This document shows, in pieces, positions 1-6,239 of a DNA stretch of 6,815 bases. Made by a program: the position numbers and the translations under genes. The notes under the pieces are model-generated. The model saw only the letters and a program-made list of their open reading frames with translations. It was not told where the DNA came from and made no database searches. Source of the stretch: Limnohabitans sp. (GTDB taxonomy: Bacteria; Pseudomonadota; Gammaproteobacteria; Burkholderiales; Burkholderiaceae_C); NCBI GenBank assembly GCA_024641725.1, contig JAHECM010000072.1, positions 4,818 to 11,632 on the forward strand, in the 5' to 3' direction. Positions within the stretch are counted from its first letter, which is position 1. Each line of letters opens with the position of its first letter.

Positions 1-627
1 GCCATCATCGCCATGGGCATCTTGTTCTTGGGCGGGGTGAATGCCCGCATGTTCTTTGTGATTTTGGGCGTGCTGGTGTTTGCCTTTGTCATGATGATCG
101 TCATGTCGCCCTGGCGGCGCGACCGCATCTTTGCCTACCTCGATCCCTTCAGCGCCGAATACGCGCTGGGCAAGGGCTACCAGTTGACCCACTCGCTGAT
201 TGCCATCGGGCGCGGTGAGGTGTTTGGGGTCGGTTTGGGCGGCAGCGTCGAGAAATTGCATTGGCTGCCCGAGGCGCACACCGACTTCTTGCTGGCGGTG
301 ATCGGCGAAGAGTTCGGTTTGGTCGGGCTGACGGTGGTGATTTGCCTGTTCTTGTGGCTGTCGCGCCGCATCATGGTGATTGGCCGCCAGGCGATTGCGC
401 TGGACAAAGTGTTTGCCGGCTTGGTCGCACAAGGGGTGGGCATTTGGATCGGCTTTCAATCCTTCATCAACATGGGTGTGAACCTGGGGGCCTTGCCCAC
501 CAAGGGCCTGACGCTGCCCCTGATGAGCTACGGGGGCTCGGCCATCATGATGAACTTGATCGCCCTGGCGATCGTGTTGCGCATCGATGCCGAGAACAAA
601 CGCATGATGCGGGGGGGGCGAGAATGA
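1..627 (+). CDS. ftsW: Septal peptidoglycan polymerase FtsW (SEDS family), 3' part only
   Basis: FtsW is an inner-membrane SEDS glycosyltransferase that polymerises lipid II at the division septum together with FtsI. The frame is open from the first base, so the start lies upstream; 208 C-terminal residues are visible, a little over half of a typical protein of about 400. Seen directly: hydrophobic spans near bases 49-105, 289-360 and 415-480 and a last one near 541-582; the signature PEAHTDF at 268-288, whose Asp (283-285) matches the essential acidic residue of SEDS polymerases; and PTKGLTLPLMSYGGS at 496-540, the conserved periplasmic loop next to the last membrane span. GLGGSVEKLHWLPEAHTDF and PTKGLTLP separate FtsW from RodA by my reading. 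The tail (RIDAENKRMMRGGRE) is basic and probably cytoplasmic. It contains a run of eight G (611-618). The TGA stop overlaps the murG ATG, so murG translation is probably coupled to it. Confidence 0.97.
   Translation, partial: AIIAMGILFLGGVNARMFFVILGVLVFAFVMMIVMSPWRRDRIFAYLDPFSAEYALGKGYQLTHSLIAIGRGEVFGVGLGGSVEKLHWLPEAHTDFLLAVIGEEFGLVGLTVVICLFLWLSRRIMVIGRQAIALDKVFAGLVAQGVGIWIGFQSFINMGVNLGALPTKGLTLPLMSYGGSAIMMNLIALAIVLRIDAENKRMMRGGRE
611..618 (+). repeat. G8 homopolymer at the ftsW/murG junction
   Basis: Eight consecutive G lie in the last codons of ftsW (CGG GGG GGG CGA), five bases before the murG ATG. The run is the only candidate ribosome site of murG. It also forms an in-frame G GGG GGG heptamer (612-618), a pattern that permits a -1 slip. 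Whether it is used for anything is not shown by the sequence. Confidence 0.6.
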
Positions 628-1688
628 GCCCGCGTTGCGCCCTGATCATGGCCGGTGGTACCGGCGGCCACATTTTTCCAGGTTTGGCCGTGGCTGAGGC
701 CTTGCGCGATGCAGGTTGGCGCGTGCATTGGCTGGGAGCGCCCGACAGCATGGAGTCCGAATTGGTGCCGCCACGCGGCTTCGCCTTCGAGGCGGTGCAG
801 TTCGGGGGGGTGCGCGGCAAAGGGCTCAAAACCTTGGCGCTGCTGCCTTTCAAGCTGCTGCGCGCATTTTGGCAAAGCCTGCAAGTGGTGCGCCGGGTGC
901 AGCCCGATGTGGTGCTGGGTCTGGGGGGGTACATCACCTTTCCGGGCGGCATGATGGCCAGCTTGCTGGGCAAGCCCGTGGTGCTGCATGAGCAAAATTC
1001 GGTGGCCGGTTTGGCCAACAAAGTGCTCGCCCGTGTGGCCGACCGGGTGTTCAGCGCCTTCCCGAACGTGTTGCCCGGGGCCGAATGGGTGGGCAACCCC
1101 TTGCGCCCCGCCTTCACCGCGCAAGCGCCGGTGGCCGAGCGCTTTGCGGGCCGCAGTGGCCCGCTCAAGCTGTTGGTGGTGGGCGGCAGTTTGGGGGCCA
1201 AGGCCCTCAACGACATCGTGCCGCAAGCGCTGGCCTTGATTCCCGCAGAACAGCGTCCACAGGTCACGCACCAAAGCGGCGCGAAACAAATCGATGCCCT
1301 GCGCGCCAGTTATGCGGCGGCGGGTGTGCAGGCCGAGTTGACCCCGTTCATTGACGACACGGCCAGCGCGTTTGCGCAGGCCGACCTGGTCATCGCCCGC
1401 GCTGGCGCCAGCACCGTGACCGAAATCGCTGCCGTGGGCGCGGCGGCGTTGTGGGTGCCTTTTCCGTTCGCGGTGGATGACCACCAAACCACCAATGCCC
1501 AGTTTTTGGTCGCACACGGCGGCGGCTGGTTGGTGCCGCAGGCCGACTTGACGCCCGCCGACTTGGCCCAGCGCCTGGCGCAGATGAGCCGCACAGAATT
1601 GCAATCGCGCGCCGAAAAAGCGCACCAACACAGAAAAACAAACGCCACACGGGAGGTCGTGATGGCTTGTGAGGAGCTGGCCGCATGA
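624..1688 (+). CDS. murG: UDP-GlcNAc:lipid I GlcNAc transferase MurG
   Basis: MurG transfers GlcNAc from UDP-GlcNAc to undecaprenyl-PP-MurNAc-pentapeptide (lipid I), giving lipid II; it is a peripheral protein on the cytoplasmic face of the inner membrane. The protein has 354 residues, close to E. coli MurG (355). Visible GT-B (family GT28) features: N-terminal glycine loop MAGGTGGHIFPG at residues 9-20, second glycine loop GGYITFPGG at 101-109 followed by HEQNSVAGLANK (122-133), third loop VVGGSLGAKALND (185-197), and the UDP-GlcNAc pocket RAGASTVTE (259-267) followed by DDHQTTNAQ. The ATG at 624 is chosen because it overlaps the ftsW stop by four bases and puts the glycine loop at the usual distance from the N-terminus; the same frame is open upstream to 261, inside ftsW, but that stretch is shadow. 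The only ribosome-binding candidate is the G-rich run at 611-618, which could pair with CCUCC through one G-U wobble. Confidence 0.98.
   Translation: MSPRCALIMAGGTGGHIFPGLAVAEALRDAGWRVHWLGAPDSMESELVPPRGFAFEAVQFGGVRGKGLKTLALLPFKLLRAFWQSLQVVRRVQPDVVLGLGGYITFPGGMMASLLGKPVVLHEQNSVAGLANKVLARVADRVFSAFPNVLPGAEWVGNPLRPAFTAQAPVAERFAGRSGPLKLLVVGGSLGAKALNDIVPQALALIPAEQRPQVTHQSGAKQIDALRASYAAAGVQAELTPFIDDTASAFAQADLVIARAGASTVTEIAAVGAAALWVPFPFAVDDHQTTNAQFLVAHGGGWLVPQADLTPADLAQRLAQMSRTELQSRAEKAHQHRKTNATREVVMACEELAA
1671..1676 (+). promoter_or_regulatory. Shine-Dalgarno site of murC, inside the murG end
   Basis: GAGGAG lies inside the last codons of murG, eight bases before the murC ATG at 1685. It supports that start, and it means ribosomes finishing murG pass over the site just before they stop at the overlapping ATGA. 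Confidence 0.7.
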
Positions 1689-3094
1689 AACACGCCATCC
1701 GCAACATCCACTTCATCGGCATTGGCGGCTCGGGCATGAGCGGCATTGCCGAAGTGCTGCTCAACCTGGGCTACCAGATCTCAGGCTCTGACCTGTCTGA
1801 CAGCGCGACGCTGCGGCGTTTGGCTGCGCTGGGCATCGAGACCCAAGTGGGCCATGCCGCTGCCAACGTCAAAGACGCCGATGCGGTGGTCACCTCCACC
1901 GCCGTCAAATCCGACAACCCCGAGGTGTTGGCTGCGCGCGAGCGGCACATTCCCATCGTGCCGCGCGCCGTGATGCTGGCCGAACTCATGCGCATGAAGC
2001 AAGGCGTGGCCATTGCAGGCACGCACGGCAAAACCACCACCACCAGCCTGGTGGCCAGTGTGCTGGCCGAGGCTGGGCTGGACCCGACATTTGTGATTGG
2101 CGGACGATTGAACAGCGCTGGCGCCAACGCCAAACTGGGCACGGGTGACTACATCGTGGTCGAGGCCGACGAATCCGATGCTTCTTTCTTGAACCTGCTG
2201 CCGGTGATGGCGGTGGTGACCAACATCGATGCCGACCACATGGAAACCTACGGTCACGACTTCGGGCGTCTGAAGTCGGCCTTTGTGGACTTTTTGCACC
2301 GCATGCCGTTTTATGGCACGGCCATCGTGTGCTCGGACGATCCAGGCGTGCAGTCCATTTTGGCGGACATCGCCCGTCCGGTCACGACCTATGGCCTGCG
2401 TGAAGGCGCGCAAGTGCGCGCCGTCAACGTGCGGGCCGAGCATGGCGAGATGCACTTCACGGTGCAGCGGCGCAACGGTGTGACGATGCCCGATCTTGAA
2501 CTGGTGCTGAACCTGCCAGGTGACCACAATGTGCTCAACGCCCTGGCTGCAGTGGCCGTGGCGGTGGAGCTGAACGTGCCCGACGCAGCGGTGCAAAAAG
2601 CCTTGGCCCAATTCAAGGGCGTGGGGCGGCGCTTTCAGCGCTATGGCGAGGTGAGCACGGCAGACGGCCAAGGCCGCTTCACCGTGATCGACGACTACGG
2701 CCACCACCCGGTGGAGATGGCCGCCACGCTGGCCGCAGCACGCGGGGCGTTCCCAGGCCGCCGCTTGGTGCTGGCGTTTCAGCCGCACCGCTACAGCCGC
2801 ACCCGCGATTGCTTTGAAGATTTCGTCAAGGTCATTGGCCAAGGCTGCGACAGCGTGTTGCTGTCCGAGGTTTACGCTGCCGGAGAAGCGCCGATCGTGG
2901 CCGCCGATGGCCGATCACTTGCCCGCGCTTTGCGTGTGGCGGGCAAAGTCGAGCCGGTGTTTGTGGACCAAATTGCCGACATGCCCGAGGCCGTGCGCAG
3001 CAATGCGCGTGACGGCGATGTGGTGATCTGCATGGGGGCTGGCTCGATCGGTGCGGTGCCTGGCCAATTGGTCGAGCTCGGAGGTGTGGCATGA
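1685..3094 (+). CDS. murC: UDP-N-acetylmuramate--L-alanine ligase MurC
   Basis: MurC is the first Mur ligase: in the cytoplasm it uses ATP to join L-Ala to UDP-MurNAc. The protein has 469 residues, slightly shorter than E. coli MurC (491). Domains seen in order: N-terminal Rossmann fold for the UDP sugar with HFIGIGGSGMSGIAEVL (9-25) and GSDLSDS (34-40); central ATPase with the P-loop GTHGKTTTTS (112-121) and EADESDASF (160-168); NIDADHMETYGHDF (180-193), which contributes metal and substrate binding in this family; GDHNVLNALAA (279-289); then the C-terminal domain with GVGRRFQ (312-318), DDYGHHPVE (336-344), FQPHRYSRT (365-373) and GAGSIG (451-456). The HxHRYSR-type and DDYGHHP motifs distinguish MurC from MurD, MurE and MurF. 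The ATG overlaps the murG stop by four bases and the TGA overlaps the ddl start in the same way. Nothing essential is missing. Confidence 0.98.
   Translation: MKHAIRNIHFIGIGGSGMSGIAEVLLNLGYQISGSDLSDSATLRRLAALGIETQVGHAAANVKDADAVVTSTAVKSDNPEVLAARERHIPIVPRAVMLAELMRMKQGVAIAGTHGKTTTTSLVASVLAEAGLDPTFVIGGRLNSAGANAKLGTGDYIVVEADESDASFLNLLPVMAVVTNIDADHMETYGHDFGRLKSAFVDFLHRMPFYGTAIVCSDDPGVQSILADIARPVTTYGLREGAQVRAVNVRAEHGEMHFTVQRRNGVTMPDLELVLNLPGDHNVLNALAAVAVAVELNVPDAAVQKALAQFKGVGRRFQRYGEVSTADGQGRFTVIDDYGHHPVEMAATLAAARGAFPGRRLVLAFQPHRYSRTRDCFEDFVKVIGQGCDSVLLSEVYAAGEAPIVAADGRSLARALRVAGKVEPVFVDQIADMPEAVRSNARDGDVVICMGAGSIGAVPGQLVELGGVA
3080..3086 (+). promoter_or_regulatory. Shine-Dalgarno site of ddl, inside the murC end
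   Basis: GGAGGTG matches the anti-Shine-Dalgarno sequence over seven bases and sits four bases before the ATG at 3091 (six from the GGAGG core). It confirms that start. It codes for Gly-Gly-Val near the MurC C-terminus. Confidence 0.8.
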
Positions 3095-4062
3095 ACACCA
3101 GTGCGCACAACTTGGGCAAAGTGGCGGTGCTGATGGGCGGGCGCTCTGCCGAACGCGATGTATCGCTCATGTCGGGCGGCGGCGTGCTCAAGGCGCTGTT
3201 GGCCAGCGGGGTGGACGCCCACGCTTTTGACCCGGCGCAGCGCGAGCTGAGCGACTTGAAGCGCGAAGGTTTTGACCGCTGCTTCATTGCGCTGCATGGG
3301 CGTTACGGTGAAGACGGCACGGTGCAAGGTGCGCTGGAGCTGCTGGGCATACCCTACACCGGCTCGGGGGTGATGGCGTCCAGCATCGCCATGGACAAGA
3401 CCATGACCAAGCGGGTCTGGCTGGCCGAAGGCCTGCCCACCCCGCGCTACGTGCTGGTGCGCCGCGAACAGCTGGCCACGGTGTCGGTGCAACAACTGGT
3501 GAGCGAGCTCGGTTTGCCCATGATTGTCAAGCCCGCTCGCGAAGGCTCCTCCATTGGCGTGAGCAAGGTCACCCACACCGAACAAATTGCAGCGGCCTTG
3601 AGTCAGGCCGCCCAATGCGACGCCGACATTTTGTGCGAGCAGTGCATCGTGGGTGACGAGGTGACGTGCCCGGTCTTGGGCGAGGGCGAGGCCGCACAGG
3701 CCCTGCCGGTGATCCGCATCGTGGCCCCCGAGGGCAATTACGACTACCAAAACAAATACTTCACCAACGACACCCAATACCTGGTGCCATGCGGCTTGCC
3801 TGCTGCAGAGGAATCCGTCATCCAAGCGCTGGTGCTCAAGGCCTACCAAGTGCTGGGCTGCAGGGGTTGGGGGCGTCTGGACGTGATGATTGACGCGGCC
3901 ACGCGGCAGCCTTATTTGCTGGAAATCAACACCTCGCCCGGCATGACGGGGCACTCGCTGGTGCCCATGTCGGCGCTGGCGGCAGGCACCAGCTACGAGG
4001 CGCTGTGCTGCCAGTTGCTGGCATCGACGGCCTTGGACCACGCCCCCGAGGTGATCGGATGA
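3091..4062 (+). CDS. ddl: D-alanine--D-alanine ligase (DdlB type)
   Basis: Ddl joins two D-Ala with ATP to make the dipeptide that MurF adds to the peptidoglycan precursor; it is cytoplasmic and an ATP-grasp enzyme. The protein has 323 residues (E. coli DdlB 306). Seen in order: N-terminal domain with GGRSAERDVSLMSG (16-29), where Glu21 matches E. coli Glu15; HGRYGEDGTVQG (69-80); GIPYTGSGVMASSIAMDK (86-103); the ATP-grasp loop REGSSIGVSKV (150-160) with Ser153 matching E. coli Ser150; YDYQNKYFTNDTQY (217-230) with Lys222 and Tyr223 matching Lys215 and Tyr216; and the metal ligands Asp264 (GRLDV), Glu278 and Asn280 in LLEINTSPGMTGHSLVP. The tyrosine of the YDYQNKY loop fits a D-Ala-D-Ala rather than D-Ala-D-lactate enzyme. 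The N-terminus is a few residues longer than in E. coli. The protein has nine cysteines, four of them packed within residues 176-193. Confidence 0.97.
   Translation: MNTSAHNLGKVAVLMGGRSAERDVSLMSGGGVLKALLASGVDAHAFDPAQRELSDLKREGFDRCFIALHGRYGEDGTVQGALELLGIPYTGSGVMASSIAMDKTMTKRVWLAEGLPTPRYVLVRREQLATVSVQQLVSELGLPMIVKPAREGSSIGVSKVTHTEQIAAALSQAAQCDADILCEQCIVGDEVTCPVLGEGEAAQALPVIRIVAPEGNYDYQNKYFTNDTQYLVPCGLPAAEESVIQALVLKAYQVLGCRGWGRLDVMIDAATRQPYLLEINTSPGMTGHSLVPMSALAAGTSYEALCCQLLASTALDHAPEVIG
4048..4055 (+). promoter_or_regulatory. Shine-Dalgarno site of ftsQ, inside the ddl end
   Basis: GAGGTGAT is an eight-base match to the complement of the 16S rRNA tail, with the GAGG core seven bases before the ATG at 4059. 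It decides the ftsQ start in favour of 4059 over a longer reading from 4005. The site codes for the Glu-Val-Ile at the end of Ddl. Confidence 0.75.
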
Positions 4063-4847
4063 AAACCTCCGCGCCACTGCCGCTGGACATCCGGCTCATG
4101 AACATGACCGCAGGGGTGATGCTGATGATGCTCGCCTTGTTGGTGCTGGCGGCAGGCGCTTCATGGTGCCTGCGGCATCCCATGTTTGCCATCCGTGCCA
4201 TCACCGTGCAAGGGGAGGTGACGCACAACAACGCCATCACACTGCGCGCAAACGTGGTGCCGCATTTGAGTGGCAATTTCTTCACCCTCAGCCTGGAGCA
4301 GGCGCGGCAGTCGTTTGAGGCGGTGCCTTGGGTGCGCTCGGCGGTGGTGCATCGTGAGTTCCCCAACCGTTTGCGGGCGGAATTGCTCGAGCACCAGCCG
4401 TTGGCGCTGTGGGGCGAGGACGGGGCCAACACCTTGCTCAACCAACAGGGCCAGGTGTTTGAGGCGAATGTGGACGAGCTGGACATGGGCGATCTGCCGC
4501 GCCTGAATGGGCCTGCGGCGCAGTCGCCAGAGGTGCTGCAGATGTACCGCCACCTCCAACCGATTTTTGCAGCGGCAGACATGGGCATCGAGCACTTGGA
4601 GCTCAGCCCTCGGGGCAGCTGGCGTGTGGTGACAGACCGCGAGGCCAAGCTGGAGCTTGGGCGTGGCAACTTGGCCGAAACGGCGCAGTTGGTGCAGCAA
4701 TTTTTGCGCACCTTGTCGCAAGTCACGGCCAAGTATGGCCGCACGCCCACCGCCTTGGCGGGGGCCGATTTGCGGCACAAAGATGGGTATGCCTTGCGCC
4801 TGAAGGGCGTGAGCACAGTGGAGGCCGCGCAGGGCAAGAAGCCCTGA
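4059..4847 (+). CDS. ftsQ: Cell division protein FtsQ
   Basis: FtsQ is a bitopic inner-membrane protein that links early and late divisome proteins and binds FtsB/FtsL in the periplasm. The protein has 262 residues (E. coli 276). It shows a short cytoplasmic tail (1-15), one membrane segment at about 17-38 (TAGVMLMMLALLVLAAGASW), then a POTRA domain at about 42-112: FAIRAITVQGEVTHN, SGNFFTLSLEQARQSFEAVPWVRSAVV, then REFPNRLRAELLEHQPLALWG. The beta domain follows (about 113-247) and ends with ADLRHKDGYALRL, the counterpart of the DLRY segment in E. coli. Sequence conservation in this family is low outside POTRA, so the call also leans on position between ddl and ftsA. The ATG overlaps the ddl stop by four bases. 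A longer in-frame reading from 4005 would add 18 residues and deepen the overlap; I reject it. FtsQ and FtsA share a reading frame, separated by TGA codons at 4845 and 4860. Confidence 0.95.
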   Translation: MKTSAPLPLDIRLMNMTAGVMLMMLALLVLAAGASWCLRHPMFAIRAITVQGEVTHNNAITLRANVVPHLSGNFFTLSLEQARQSFEAVPWVRSAVVHREFPNRLRAELLEHQPLALWGEDGANTLLNQQGQVFEANVDELDMGDLPRLNGPAAQSPEVLQMYRHLQPIFAAADMGIEHLELSPRGSWRVVTDREAKLELGRGNLAETAQLVQQFLRTLSQVTAKYGRTPTALAGADLRHKDGYALRLKGVSTVEAAQGKKP

Positions 4848-4889
4848 GCAATGGCGAAGTGAAACATTGAACAAGAAACGGTGAACACA
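4848..4889 (+). other. ftsQ-ftsA spacer with a Met-Ala-Lys-stop minigene
   Basis: This 42-base gap is the first break in the overlapping gene chain. It contains ATG GCG AAG TGA (4851-4862), a three-codon frame starting three bases after the ftsQ stop and in the ftsQ frame. It shows no clear Shine-Dalgarno site, hairpin or promoter. The final part contains an alternative ftsA start GTG (4881). A ribosome leaving ftsQ could in principle re-initiate at 4851; whether it does cannot be seen here. Confidence 0.5.
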
Positions 4890-6119
4890 ATGGCAAAAGA
4901 GTACAAAGATCTGGTGGTGGGTCTGGACATTGGCACCTCCAAAGTCATGGCGGTGGTGGCCGAGGTGCTGCCCGATGGCGAGCTCAAGATCGCCGGTTTG
5001 GGCATCGCGCCGGGCAATGGCCTCAAGCGCGGCGTGGTGGTCAACATCGACGCCACGGTGCAAAGCATTCAGCAAGCCCTCAAAGAGGCTGAGCTGATGG
5101 CCGACTGCAAGATCACGCGGGTCAATTGCGGCATCACCGGAAGCCACATTCGCGGGCTGAACTCCAGTGGCATGGTGGCGATCAAGGACAAAGAAGTCAC
5201 CCAAGCCGACGTGGCGCGGGTGATGGAGACGGCCCGAGCCATCAACATCTCGACCGATCAGCGTTTGCTGTTGGTGGCGCCGCAAGAGTTCGTGATCGAC
5301 GGCCAAGACGTGAAAGAGCCCATTGGCATGAGCGGCATGCGACTCGAAGCCAAGGTGCACATCGTGACCGGCGCGCAAAGTGCGGCCGAAAACATCATCA
5401 AATGCGTGCGCCGTTGCGGCCTGGAAGTCGAGCAACTTTTACTCAATCCCCAATCGTCGAGCCTGGCCGTGCTGACCGAAGACGAGCGTGAGCTGGGGGT
5501 GGTGTGCGTGGACATTGGCGCGGGCACGACGGACGTGGCGATTTTTGCCAACGGCTCCATTCGCCACACGGCCGTGATTCCGATTGCGGGCGACTTGATC
5601 ACCAGCGACATCGCCATGGCTTTGCGCACGCCCACCAAAGACGCCGAAGACATCAAGGTCGAGAGCGGTTACGCCAAGCAAATGCTGGCCGACCCGGACG
5701 CGCAAGTCGAGGTGCCCGGTTTGGGCGATCGCGGCCCGCGCATGCTCAGCAGGCAGGCGCTGGCGGGCGTGATCGAGCCGCGCATTGAAGAGATTTTTTC
5801 GCTGGTTCACCAAGTCATCCGCGAGTCCGGTTACGAAGAAGTGTTGTCCTCGGGCATCGTGCTCACAGGCGGCAGCGCGGTCATGCCCGGCATGCTGGAG
5901 CTGGGCGAAGACATCTTCCTCAAGCCCGTGCGCCGGGGCGTTCCAAAGTACGCGGGGTCGCTGGCCGACATGGTGAGCCAGCCGCGTGCTGCCACCGTGA
6001 TGGGCTTGCTCGAAGAAGCCCGCCTGGCCCGCTTGCGGGGCTTCAAAGTTACCCAGAAAAAGAGCTCGGTCAACAACACCTTCAGCCGCCTCAAAGACTT
6101 CATCGTGGGGAACTTCTGA
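4890..6119 (+). CDS. ftsA: Cell division protein FtsA (actin-like Z-ring membrane anchor)
   Basis: FtsA is a cytoplasmic actin-like ATPase that binds the FtsZ tail and anchors the Z-ring to the membrane. From the ATG at 4890 it has 409 residues. Seen in order: phosphate-1 loop GLDIGTSKV (11-19); the 1C subdomain unique to FtsA, about 82-160, ending at RLEAKVHIVTG; phosphate-2 CVDIGAGTTDVAIF (206-219); GDLITSDIA (234-242); PRMLSRQALAGVIEPR (283-298); adenosine motif GIVLTGGSAVMPG (322-334); and a C-terminal amphipathic helix NTFSRLKDFIVGNF (396-409), the membrane-targeting sequence. A GTG at 4881 would add three residues (MNT). I prefer 4890 because MAKEYKDLVVGLDIGT is the usual start in relatives and GTG has no better ribosome site, but neither site has a strong Shine-Dalgarno. 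The stop TGA shares its A with the ATG of a 21-codon ORF. No key motif is missing. Confidence 0.97.
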   Translation: MAKEYKDLVVGLDIGTSKVMAVVAEVLPDGELKIAGLGIAPGNGLKRGVVVNIDATVQSIQQALKEAELMADCKITRVNCGITGSHIRGLNSSGMVAIKDKEVTQADVARVMETARAINISTDQRLLLVAPQEFVIDGQDVKEPIGMSGMRLEAKVHIVTGAQSAAENIIKCVRRCGLEVEQLLLNPQSSSLAVLTEDERELGVVCVDIGAGTTDVAIFANGSIRHTAVIPIAGDLITSDIAMALRTPTKDAEDIKVESGYAKQMLADPDAQVEVPGLGDRGPRMLSRQALAGVIEPRIEEIFSLVHQVIRESGYEEVLSSGIVLTGGSAVMPGMLELGEDIFLKPVRRGVPKYAGSLADMVSQPRAATVMGLLEEARLARLRGFKVTQKKSSVNNTFSRLKDFIVGNF

Positions 6120-6184
6120 TGAACTGGCTCAAACGATTTCAGGCCCGCAGCAGCCCCCCGGCCCTCATCCGATGTCGATGTTGA
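6119..6184 (+). CDS. Possible 21-residue ORF coupled to the ftsA stop
   Basis: An ATG shares its first base with the ftsA stop (TGATG), a layout typical of stop-restart coupling, and runs 21 codons to TGA at 6182-6184. A G-rich GGGGAA (6107-6112) sits six bases upstream. The peptide is basic: MNWLKRFQ, then ARSSPPALIRCRC, with four Arg, one Lys and two Cys in the last three residues. The first eight residues could form a short amphipathic helix reminiscent of FtsA membrane-targeting tails. I recognise no family. It may be chance, since short ORFs are common; a real microprotein, a leader peptide or nothing are all open. Confidence 0.2.
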   Translation: MNWLKRFQARSSPPALIRCRC

Positions 6185-6209
6185 AAAGCATCAACCCATT
6201 TTCAAAAAT
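6181..6209 (+). promoter_or_regulatory. Possible weak sigma-70 promoter for ftsZ
   Basis: TTGAAA (6181-6186) matches the -35 consensus at five of six positions. AAAAAT (6204-6209), 17 bases downstream, matches TATAAT at four of six, including the conserved second A and final T. It sits in the only AT-rich stretch of the window and would place a start near 6216, some 35-40 bases before ftsZ. AT-rich DNA produces such matches by chance, and no extended -10 is present. Confidence 0.25.
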
Positions 6210-6215
6210 TCAAAA
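6181..6215 (+). repeat. Small inverted and direct repeats in the ftsZ leader
   Basis: A perfect seven-base inverted repeat, TTGAAAA (6181-6187) and TTTTCAA (6199-6205), has an 11-base spacer and 18 bases centre to centre. The right arm overlaps the first of two TTCAAAA copies (6201-6207, 6209-6215), which are eight bases apart. As RNA this is a weak all-A/U stem with one G-C per arm; as DNA it could be a binding site. No T-run follows, so it is not a terminator. Confidence 0.45.
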
Positions 6216-6239
6216 CAAATCAGGCAACTGCAACCATTT

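Noticed and set aside
261..623. Upstream extension of the murG frame by 121 codons
   Set aside because: It runs through the conserved part of ftsW in another frame, has no MurG homology, and the ATG at 624 gives the expected family length.
651..665. GC-rich perfect hairpin GCCGGT-GGT-ACCGGC near the start of murG, considered as terminator or frameshift stimulator
   Set aside because: It codes for the invariant glycine loop of MurG (AGGTG), has no T-run, and lies about 32 bases from the G8 tract, too far for a normal -1 stimulator.
528..2842. Minus-strand open frames of 367 codons (528-1631) and 353 codons (1781-2842)
   Set aside because: They are shadows of murG and murC for the same reason; their composition is low-complexity and no family is recognisable.
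4005..4058. Upstream extension of ftsQ by 18 residues
   Set aside because: It would overlap ddl by 58 bases and ignores the well-placed GAGGTGAT site seven bases before 4059.
2872..5435. Long minus-strand open frames, including 401 codons at 2872-4077 and 424 codons at 4161-5435
   Set aside because: They lie opposite well-supported genes, are rich in His, Arg, Gln and Ala as expected of the reverse strand of GC-rich coding DNA, and show no recognisable motif or start context.
6181..6205. Inverted repeat before ftsZ as a rho-independent terminator
   Set aside because: The stem is A/U-rich and weak, no T-run follows, and a terminator here would cut off the essential ftsZ from the operon.
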